From Zeus faber (taxonomy: Eukaryota; Chordata; Actinopteri; Zeiformes; Zeidae), in NCBI GenBank assembly GCA_960531495.1, contig OY482864.1:10119396-10183395 (forward strand): a stretch of DNA of 64,000 nt, read 5' to 3'. This document shows, one piece after another, positions 55,627 to 64,000 of this stretch; within the stretch, counting starts at the first letter, position 1; the number at the start of each line of letters is the position of its first letter. A model generated the notes under the pieces. The model saw only the letters and a list, made by a program, of their open reading frames with translations, did not search any database and was not told the DNA's origin. The translations under genes were made by a program, and so were the position numbers.

Positions 55627-57020
55627 CACCGCGTTCCAAATTATTATGCAAATTATATTTTTATGGTTTTCTTAAATAGTCGATGCAAATGACAGTCAGT
55701 ATAATTTTGAAGTCATCAACCATTAGGGTATAATTTGAATGTTATTGAACAAACCTCCAAATGATAACAGAATTTTTTTTTTAAATAAAAAACTCAAAAT
55801 GCACTGTTCCAAATTATTATGCACAACATTGTTTCAAAACATTTTATAGGTTGTAAAGAACTGAAAATGGTCATTTGTTGAATTTGCAGCACTAGGAGGT
55901 CATATTCACTGAAATCAAAAGTTATTTCAATGAAAAACATCGAACAACAGGCCAAGTTACATGTTAACATAGGACCCTTCTTTCATATCACCTTCACAGT
56001 TCTTGCATCCATTGAACTTGTGAGTGTTTGGAGAGTTTCTGCTTGAATGTCTTTGCAGGATGTCAGAATAGCCTCCCAGAGCTGCTGTTTTGATGCAAAC
56101 TGCCTCCCACCCTCATAGATCTTGAGCTTGAGGATGCTCCAAAGGTTCTCAATAGGGTTGAGGTCAGGGGAGGATGGGGGCCACACCGTGAGTTTCTCTC
56201 CTTTTATGCCCATAGCAGCCAATGACACAGAGGAATTGTTTGCAGCATGAGATGGTGCATTGTCATGCATGAAGATGATTTTACCACGGAAGGCACGGTT
56301 CTTCTTTTTGTACCATGGAACAAAGTGGTCAGTCAGAAACTCTATGTACTTTGCCGAGGTCATTTTCACACCTTCAGGGACCCTTAAGGGGCCTAGCAGC
56401 TCTCTCCCCATGATTTCAGCCAAAAACATGACTCTGCCACCTCCTTGCTGACGTCACATCCAGCGTTGCACAGCACTCATCAGTAAACAAGACTGTTTGA
56501 AAATTTGTCTTCATGTATTTCTGGGCCCACTGCACCGTTTCTGCTTGTGAGCATTGGTTAGGGGTGGCCCAGTAGTAGGTTTATGCACAACTGCAAACCT
56601 CTGGAGGATCCTACACCTTGAGGTTCGCAGGACTCCAGAGGCACCAGCAGCTTCAAATACCTGTTTGCTGCTTTGTAATGGCATTTTAGCAGCTGCTCTC
56701 TTAATCCTATGAATTAGTCTGGCAGAAACCTTCCTCATTATGTCTTTATCTGCACAAACCCGTCTGTGCTCTGAATCAGCCACAAATCTCTTCACAGTAC
56801 GATGATCACGCTTAAGTATTTGTGAAATATCTTAATATTTATATATTTTATATACTTAATATCTGTTTTCATACCTTGTCCAACGCATTGCACTATTTGA
56901 TGCTTTTCCTTTTTCTTTCCCATATTGCTTGAAACCTGTGGCCTGCTTAACAATGTGCAACGTCCTCCTTAAGTAGTTTTCCTTTAATTGGGCTCACCTG
57001 GCAAACTAATTATCACAGGT
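55627..57020 (-). mobile_element. Tc1/mariner-superfamily transposon, DD37E type, copy 2 (5'-truncated)
   Basis: The 3' end is intact: CACCGCGTTCCAAATTATTATG preceded by TA (55625-55626), matching the right terminus of copy 1. The element then runs to 57020, where similarity to copy 1 stops about 120 bp before the other terminus, so the 5' inverted repeat is missing. In a 117-nt coding stretch compared by eye the two copies differ at two positions, so they are close relatives. The transposase region is broken in the same place as in copy 1. Confidence 0.93.
55983..56795 (-). pseudogene. DD37E transposase pseudogene, copy 2
   Basis: On the minus strand the N-terminal frame (56511-56795) carries MKRFVADSEHRR and the KRAAAKM/SKQVFEAAGASG segment. 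The C-terminal frame (55983-56429) carries FMHDNAPSHAA and SPDLNPIENLW with the same 37-residue spacing as copy 1. The segment after the first catalytic Asp has the same deletion and the same reading-frame change as copy 1. Upstream, at about 56812-56880, AT-rich sequence replaces part of the helix-turn-helix region. Not functional. Confidence 0.92.
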
Positions 57021-57366
57021 ATGCACAATAAGTACTAACTGACACAATAGATAACTGATTCCATAAAAGTAACAGTTAGTAAATAGAATAAAATAAGGTT
57101 ATAGTCAGTTCTAATCAACAAAGGCCACGCCTACGGTTGACAGCCAGTCCTAGCTATGAAGCCCGACCCATGTGATCTGCCGCTCGTCGGCAAGACGGTG
57201 ATAGAATCAGAATCTGCGTGTTCTGTTTTCTAGACAGGCAGCAATTTGCCGAGTAAACACACATTTAATCCGGCTTCCCGTAAACTCACCAGAATAGCGC
57301 GACAAGAATGTTCACACAGTTCACACCGATCCCACGGGCGCGCCACCAAACGACCGTTGCTGGCCA

Positions 57367-57420
57367 GCCCGCCTGCCCGCCCGTCTGCCCGCCCGTCTGC
57401 CCGCCCGTCTGCGCGCCCGC
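57367..57420. repeat. Short GC-rich minisatellite
   Basis: Three to four units of a 12-bp word of the type GCCCGCCCGTCT, the last ones degenerate. Encodes low-complexity peptides in every frame. Confidence 0.85.
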
Positions 57421-57817
57421 CGTCCCACAAATCGCTTTTGGGAGCCCGTTTGAGAGGGGCGAGCAACCACGCGCCATGACAGGCTCGATTTCAATGCTTC
57501 TGGAGCAGACATGCGTCGGGTGACCATGCGACCGTGTGAGTCCCACCCTTCGAAGCACGCACAGCGCCAATTCATCGGATCAAAGCGGAGAAACGAAGGA
57601 GCAATATTCTTTTGGGATGTGACTTTGTTTTTCTTTGCTTATTCCAGCGATTGTGCGCAAGTAAATTGAATTACGATCATGAACTCTCGTTGATGATCTG
57701 TCTGACAATTAATGTTAATGCCACTGTTAAAATATAAGCAAATGACAGTGTTATCATACTCATCCTGCTTATGACAATCTTACATTGATGTTGAAGATCG
57801 GAATGTAGAGATTCTGG

Positions 57818-57915
57818 TAAATGGTTAATTATCCACAACCCAACTGACGGAAACACACCTAGTTCACATCATATTTGCTGAAACTTTTCAAAAATTTGGT
57901 TTTCAAATCCCCCTT
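57818..57915 (+). repeat. Dispersed repeat fragment, family B copy 2
   Basis: Shares AATGGTTAATT, CACAACCCAACTGA, GGAAAC, CACACCTAGTTCAC and later TTTTCAAATCCCCC with 30356-30475, in the same order. Diverged. Confidence 0.45.
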
Positions 57916-58988
57916 CAATTTGGATCCAACGATGTGACAAAACGATCGCGGTCGGCTCGGTATAATCGCCGTGGGGCGACCCCACGACAACCGCGACGGC
58001 TCGACACACAAAACACAAACGAGTCCACGTGTGCGACGGACGCGCGGCGAGACGGCGGCTCCTGACGGACGCGCATCTGCACGCCGCGCCGCGTGTACGA
58101 CCCCGCGCTCCCAACAAAACCCTCCCAACCTTTTTTTACATTTCTGGGGAAAACAGGGAGGACAAGAGGTCAGGAGAGAATTATTTCCACCGGAGACGGG
58201 GATTCAGATCTCATGCCTATCGGCCCCGTTGATTCCAACCAGCAGTGTTCCGATGCACCGTATCAAAAACCCCGACGACGACAAGGAAAAGACAAAATAC
58301 AGTAAATTCCTGTAGTGCTTAAACAACAAAGATAAAACAGTCAGAAGTCTTGTTATGTTCCATTGGGTCGGTTTTTTGGGTTTTGACATTTCTCTCCATC
58401 CTCAACTAACACGGGGAACCGATGCCAGCCGCCGGGGGCTCAGCGTGACACGGCAAGCATCATTTCCCACGTGATAAGCGGTCTTTAAAGTAAATTTAGT
58501 GGGGGAATGGCGTTGAAGTGGAGCCACAGGATTTTTCTCGACCGCTGAGATGACAGCATCTATTTGGACAGGGGCGGCCAAACAAAACATGGACAGCATC
58601 AAACTGCCACTATCTCCACAAGCTCATTCAATAATGCTCTCCAAACTTCATGCAATAGGGAATTCATCATTCGACTTGAATAACGTCAATAATCCAAAAA
58701 GACAAAAACACATTTGTTTCGGTTGGAATCGAACGTGTCCTTCTTCAAAAGGAGCCCAAATGTAATTGTTGTTGTTGTTTTTTTTCCACCCAAATGATGG
58801 CTTTGAGGCCTCGCGAAACCGAGGAAAAGTTGCCCCGGGGTCCACTCATCCAGACCAGTGCCCATTCCTGACAGATTTACCCTGGCCTTTTCCAGCCTTG
58901 TTATTTTGATCTCGCTAAATGTGCTGGCCGGGGCAGAGATTTTGTTACCCTCTGGAGGATTTGAGTCAGGGTGGGAGGGGTTGGGGAT

Positions 58989-59012
58989 GGGTGGTGGTGG
59001 TGGTGGTGGTGG
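58989..59012. repeat. (TGG)n repeat
   Basis: About eight TGG units in a G-rich context. Frames read as polyGly or polyHis and are artefacts. Confidence 0.93.
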
Positions 59013-60090
59013 CATCCTGGGACATTTTTTCCATGAAGAGATCTGGTGGCGACTGCAGGTGAGGGACACTCACTCCGAGGTACTGATACAAGCATCGGAC
59101 AGGATGATGACGATTTTTGGATGTACAGAGCCTGCATGTTTATTAGCATCAGTAATTGATGTGTTTGCTGCTTAGCTCAAGGAAAAAAGCAGAACATAAA
59201 GAGACCGTGAAGCTGTCACTGAGTGTGAAACTCTCAGCCCCGCCACGCTACGTCGCTGCAGTACGGAGCATTTTACAAGTATGAGCACATGAGCCCGGTA
59301 TCAGAACTGATGCCCAATTCCAGGATCGGTGTGCAACAGTGAGTTGGAAATGAAGACCAAAAGGGCCCTTGTGTTTCGGGAATAGGCTGTCGGCCAATAT
59401 CCAGCAGTAAAAACAATATATTTACCCCGAGAAACCTATTATCGCTAATCCTTATCGCAGAGTATTCGCTATGGGGCTGCGGTAGGGTTTATATGGAAAT
59501 TAGCTGCTTTTTCCCCTCAGCCCCGTATCCGCGGCGGAATCCTTCGCCGATATCCCGAGCAGCCTGGAGATAACTAATAATTTCCTCCGCACGGTTCACA
59601 GGCAGTGTCACAAGGGTGCCGCTCAATTACCAGCCTCACTGGCGGTGGAACCAGCCGGCCACGACAAGGGCCACAAAGGAACCAGGTAGCATTCGACGGG
59701 GGAAACATCACCTCTGCCAATTACCCATGAGCTCATGTGTTGCCAAAACAGCCATTAATCCGAGTGGTGAGCACAGAGAGAGCCACTCCGGCTCCCGGGG
59801 GCCTCCGCCAAGGGAGGAGATGACTCACAGGGGTGAGACAAAAAAAAAAAGGGAGGGAGCATTTGATACGGGGAACAATTAAATCGATCTTTGTTCCAGA
59901 GCAGTTTTATTATGTTTCTGCCGGGACATTAATTCCGTCCTCCAAATTCTCGACAAATTGCGGAGGGGGTCACAGTCATGGCCGAGGCTCTCTTTAAGAC
60001 CGTTACAGTATATGTTTTTTTAATTTGTAGGCTGCGCGTTTCCAAGGAAAAATAAATCACCGCGAAATTTTTAATAATAATAAATAAAGT

Positions 60091-60110
60091 GGGGGGGGGG
60101 GGGGGGGGGG
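60091..60110. repeat. Poly-G tract of 20 bases
   Basis: Twenty consecutive G preceded by AATAAT units and AAAGT. Long G homopolymers are rare, hard to sequence and able to form quadruplexes, so the length is uncertain. Confidence 0.93.
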
Positions 60111-60373
60111 TTGAGATTTCCAAATTCGCAAAAACCACAACGAAGGCCCGTCAAGCCTTTCGCCGTTTCCATCGGGGCGAAGAACAGGCCCCCGCTCCCC
60201 GCCGACACTCCGTTCGATGGGAATTGACGGATGCCGCGCGCGCGACACGCACAGCCACCGCATCCCCCCTTCCAAGCAGATGTGGTATGGTAACCTTTCT
60301 GGCTGACAGAGGGGGCGGGGAGGGGGGGGATCAGACAGACTAAGTTGGATCTGGACATGTTCCAGCCCACACC

Positions 60374-60378
<5 letters not shown>

Positions 60379-60429
<51 letters not shown>
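60379..60429. repeat. (CT)n microsatellite
   Basis: About 25 pure CT units; the minus-strand polyArg-Glu frame is an artefact. Confidence 0.97.
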
Positions 60430-60432
<3 letters not shown>

Positions 60433-60744
60433 GAACTTCTGTCACACGTGGATCCAAATAATACATAGGAGTTACGAGAGCAGCGTGACATTTCGCGTGA
60501 CCCGCTCCAGACGTCGTCTTTTTTATGGTACACGTATGCGAGGGATGACGAAGGGGCGAGGTCCTGGATACGAGGACAGATATAGATATATTTATCAGAA
60601 AGAAAAAAAAAAAAACAAAAAAAAACGAGTAAAGTACACAAAAGCCGTACGAGAGACTGCGCAGATTTTTTAAATAGCTGAGGACTCTCAAGGGACAAAA
60701 GCCACGAACCACTCCAATAGGATACCACAACACTGGGGAAAGGA
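60430..60744. other. Non-coding spacer
   Basis: Single-copy sequence with A-rich runs at 60599-60625. No gene. Confidence 0.5.
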
Positions 60745-60768
60745 AACACACACGCACATGCGCACACG

Positions 60769-60818
<50 letters not shown>
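60745..60818. repeat. (CA)n microsatellite
   Basis: About 33 CA units, with CG interruptions at the left. Confidence 0.96.
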
Positions 60819-60821
<3 letters not shown>

Positions 60822-61194
60822 CAGTGTAAACACACTTGATTTGTCGGACTGAGGTTGAGTTAATTATCTCCCCGTTAAATACTTCTTGGATGTCCCCGAG
60901 ACAACGAGCCAAGCCGCAGGTATCTGAAGCCTGTAAACTGTGAAGAAGAGGGAACATTCCCCCAAAGCCCCCCCACCCCCACCCCCACCCCCAAACCCCA
61001 CTCTCACCTCCACCCCGCCTTTCTATCCAGTGCCATATCTTCCTAACATCGGAGTGTGTCCGACAGAGGGGCGGATGGATTGTTTGTTTACTCTGAGAAA
61101 GTAAGTCACTGGTGGAGAATGCAGGCTGTTTAGGGTGGGATGCCGCTGATGTATTGTGGGCATGTGTGTGTATGCTTGTAGTACATACTGGATT

Positions 61195-61196
<2 letters not shown>
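60819..61196. other. Non-coding spacer with C-rich block
   Basis: A (CCCCCA)n run at 60968-60993 gives G-quadruplex potential on the minus strand. Otherwise single-copy. Confidence 0.6.
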
Positions 61197-61240
<44 letters not shown>

Positions 61241-61251
61241 TGTGCGTGCGC
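61197..61251. repeat. (GT)n microsatellite
   Basis: About 22 GT units with AT and GC interruptions towards the right. Confidence 0.95.
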
Positions 61252-61545
61252 ATCAATTTTTCGCGTGTATACATTGCGACTTAGGCCCCCTTCCACCGCA
61301 CACGAGTACTGTAAGCACTTCAAGGCCGCCTTGCGTAAACTCCCTGCGCAAAGCAAAATAATAAAAATAAAATTTGGAAAACACGCATCATAAATATGAA
61401 ACGGCAAAATGTTGACGCAGATGTAATTAGTAAACTCAGGGCTTTTCACGTCAACAAATATTAATTGAGAACATCTGCTGGACGTGAGATCACAGCATTT
61501 TTTGTGGGAAGGTTGCGGGAAATCGGTCACAATGCATGACTATTA
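61252..61545. other. Non-coding spacer before the satellite
   Basis: Single-copy AT-rich DNA; nothing recognised. Confidence 0.5.
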
Positions 61546-61668
61546 CTCCTACAACCACCGCTGATACTACTACTACCACTACTACCAGTCTACCACCACG
61601 ACTACCACTATACCACCACTACTACCACTATACCACCACTACAACCACTATACTATACTATACACTAT

Positions 61669-61961
61669 GTTAAAACAGTCGTATGTCGAAGCAATTTTTC
61701 CCATATAAATTATGAAATCATGAAGGGTAAAAATAAACAAAATACACAGCACAAACACAGTAAATATGAAAAAAATATCGATAAGCCACGAACTACGTGC
61801 ACACGCGATGTAGGTCGCCCGCTGACTGACTGCTGACTGACTGCTGACTGACTGTTGACTGACTGCTGACTGACTGGCCACCGATGCGCCAACTGCAAAT
61901 TTTCACGCTCGTATCTTGGATAAGTCGTAAGTAGATGCAGTTGTAAGTCGAGGTACCACTG
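61669..61961. mobile_element. MITE-like element, copy A (left end truncated)
   Basis: Right end AAGTCGAGGTACCACTG followed by TA; the left 50 bp found in copy B are missing. The interior (TTTTTCCCATATAAATTATG, a sequence with AAACAAAATACACAGCAC and a GTAAGTAGATGCAG block) matches copy B closely. The terminus CAGTGGTACCTCGACTTA and the TA flank indicate a short non-autonomous element of Tc1/mariner type. No coding capacity. Confidence 0.7.
61821..61876. repeat. 11-bp minisatellite inside MITE copy A
   Basis: Five units of GCTGACTGACT, one with a C-to-T change. The corresponding array in copy B is longer (62447-62521). Confidence 0.92.
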
Positions 61962-62244
61962 TACCACTATACCACCACTACTACTACCACTACTACCACT
62001 ATACCACCACTACTACCACTATACCACCACTACTACTCTTGCGAGGAATTCAAAATTTAAACCCTGACCCATTGGGGAAATCAATGGGTCCACTACTGCC
62101 ACCACTACTACCACTCTACCACCACTACTACCACTCTACCACCACTACTGCCACTCTACCACCACTACTGCCACCACTACTACCACTCTACCACCACTAA
62201 AACCACTATACCACCACTACTACCACTATACCACCACTATACTA

Positions 62245-62605
62245 CAGTGGTAACTCACCTTAGACTGTAATTCATTCTATAAGAACGGTCGTATGTTAAA
62301 ACAGTCGTATGTCCAAGCAATTTTTCCCATATAAATTATGAAATCATGAAGGGTGAAAATAAACAAAATACACAGCACAAACACAGTAAATATGAAAAAA
62401 ATATTGATAAGCCACGAACTTAGTGCCCACGCGATGTAGGTCGCCCGCTGACTGACTGCTGACTGACTGCTGACTGGCTGCTGACTGACTGCTGACTGAC
62501 TGCTGACTGGCTGCTGACTGGCCGCCGACGCGCCAACTGCAAATTTCCACGGTCGTATCTTGGATAAGTCGTAAGTAGATGCAGTCGTAAGTCCAGGTAC
62601 CACAG
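62245..62605. mobile_element. MITE-like element, copy B (both ends present)
   Basis: Flanked by TA on both sides (62243-62244; 62606-62607), with left end CAGTGGTAACTC and right end CCAGGTACCACAG, an imperfect inverted pair. Matches copy A across its body. The sequence to the right of both copies is the same satellite phase, so the two copies probably arose by tandem duplication rather than separate insertion. Confidence 0.75.
62447..62521. repeat. 11-bp minisatellite inside MITE copy B
   Basis: About seven GCTGACTGACT/GCTGACTGGCT units. Confidence 0.92.
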
Positions 62606-64000
62606 TACCACTATACCACCACTACTACTACCACAACTACCACTATACCACCACTACTACTACCACTGTACGACCACTATACCACCACTACTACCACTCT
62701 ACCACCACTACAACCACTATACCACCACTACTTCCACTATACCACCACTACTACCACTCTACTACCACTATACCACCACTATACCACCACTATACCACCA
62801 CTACTACCACTCTACCACCACTACAACCACTATACCACCACTACTTCCACTATACCACCACTACTACCACTCTACTACCACTATACCACCACTATACCAC
62901 CACTATACCACCACTACTACCACTCTACCACCACTAAAACCACTATACCACCACTACTACCACTATACCACCACTACTACAACTCTACCACCACTACAAC
63001 CACTATACCACCACTACTTCCACTATACCACCACTACTACCACTCTACTACCACTATACCACCACTACTTCCACTATACCACCACTACAACCACTCTACT
63101 ACCACTATACCACCACTATACCACCACTATACCACCACTACTACCACTCTACCACCACTACAACCACTATACCACCACTACTACCACTATACCACCACTA
63201 CTACAACTCTACCACCACTACAACCACTATACCACCACTACTTCCACTATACCACCACAACTACCACTCTACCACCACTACAACCACTATACCACCACTA
63301 CAACCACTATACCACCACAGCTACCACTCTACCACCACTACCACCACTCTCCCACCACTACCACCACTACTACCACTCTACCACCACTACTACCACTATA
63401 CCACCACTACAACCACTATACCACCACTACTACCACTCTACCACCACTACTACCACTCTACCACCACTACCACCACTATACGACCACAACTACCACTATA
63501 CCACCACTACTTCCACTATACCACCACTACTACCACTCTACCACCACTACTACCACTATACCACCACAACAACCACTATACCACCACTACTACCACTATA
63601 CCACCACAACTACCACTCTACCAACACTACTACCACTCTACCAACACTACTACCACTCTACCACCACTACTACCACCACTACCACCACTATACCACCACT
63701 ACTACCACTCTACCACCACAACTACCACTATACCACCACTACTACCACTATACCACCACTACTACCACTCTACCACCACTACTACCACTATACCACCACA
63801 ACTACCACTATACCACCACTACAACCACTATACCACCACTACTACCACTCTACCAGCACTACTAACACTATACCACCACAACTACCACTCTACCAACACT
63901 ACTACCACTCTACCACCACTACTACCACTCACCCATCACTACCACCACTATACCACCACTCTACCACCACTACTACCACTATACGACCACTACTACCACT

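Larger units (their letters stand above)
57021..60378. other. Non-coding stretch with simple repeats
   Basis: A short GCCCGTCT/GCCCGCCC minisatellite lies at 57367-57420, giving basic or Pro/Ala frames on both strands. Also present: the family B repeat at 57818-57915, a CpG-richer patch (57945-58110), (TGG)n at 58989-59012 and poly-G at 60091-60110. The segment 59200-59760 is non-repetitive. No recognised gene. Confidence 0.45.
61546..64000. repeat. TAC/CAC minisatellite, 20-bp unit, runs past the window end
   Basis: Built of the 20-bp unit TACCACCACTACTACCACTM plus an 11-bp variant (CCACCACTATA), with substitutions such as CAACCAC and CTTCCAC. It is interrupted by two MITE copies and by a 60-bp unrelated insert at 62041-62095. 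It contains almost no CpG and no coding sequence. A 113-bp higher-order unit is present at 62698-62924. The end at 64000 is the window edge, not the array edge. Confidence 0.96.

Noticed and set aside
60071..61530. Minus-strand frames of 248 and 280 codons
   Set aside because: They pass through (CA)n, (CT)n and poly-G tracts and translate to repeat peptides; no domain in the remainder.
61546..64000. CRISPR-like array of short repeats
   Set aside because: No unique spacers: the repeats are contiguous and variable, which is a minisatellite. The surrounding DNA is vertebrate-like.

Overview
The window looks like non-coding chromosomal DNA from a vertebrate, most likely a ray-finned (teleost) fish. 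The grounds are more than twenty long (CA/GT)n tracts plus (CT)n, (ATCT)n, (GAT)n and (AAT)n arrays; two Tc1/mariner-type transposons; a Ty3/gypsy LTR retrotransposon of the kind common in fish; a non-LTR reverse-transcriptase tail; and short terminal-inverted-repeat elements. There are no operons, ribosome-binding sites or compact genes. I could not name the species.

I found no host protein-coding gene that I can defend. The open reading frames outside the transposons are short, often open on both strands, made of repeat (polyTH, polyCV, polyRE) or lie in GC-rich DNA, and none matches a family I recognise. The coding traces I can identify all belong to mobile elements, and all are broken: gag-pol of the gypsy element (15.2-17.9 kb), two transposase copies (28.0-29.5 kb, plus; 55.6-57.0 kb, minus) and the C-terminal end of a non-LTR reverse transcriptase (42.4-42.84 kb).

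Layout. 1-15 kb: non-repetitive DNA with CA/GA microsatellites, a Z-DNA-prone palindrome near 1.04 kb, a G-quadruplex-prone block near 9.05 kb, and PBX/MEIS-like and nuclear-receptor DR1-like sites at 13.4 and 14.07 kb. 15.2-17.9 kb: gypsy remnant. 18-28 kb: a MEF2-like palindrome, a hAT-like short element with three perfect splice-donor-like 9-mers and a strong hairpin, a promoter-like cluster near 23 kb and a CpG-rich block near 25.5-25.9 kb. 28-29.5 kb: transposon copy 1. 30-42 kb: unique DNA with fragments of several short dispersed repeats and a diverged tandem repeat at 33.27-33.72 kb. 42.4-42.8 kb: non-LTR fragment. 43-55 kb: microsatellites, a (GAT)n block, a 190-bp (AAT)n block and a CArG/TATA-like site at 53.4 kb. 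55.6-57.0 kb: transposon copy 2, 5'-truncated. 61.5-64 kb: a minisatellite with a 20-bp unit, a 113-bp higher-order repeat and a duplicated MITE; it runs off the window end.

The most interesting points are: a DD37E-spaced transposase family in which both copies carry the same internal deletion, suggesting a non-autonomous subfamily moved in trans; and a satellite whose unit resembles the terminus of the MITE embedded in it, suggesting the satellite may have been seeded from that element. Much of the remaining single-copy DNA reads like the intergenic or intronic DNA around a developmental regulator, but that is inference and depends on cross-species alignment.
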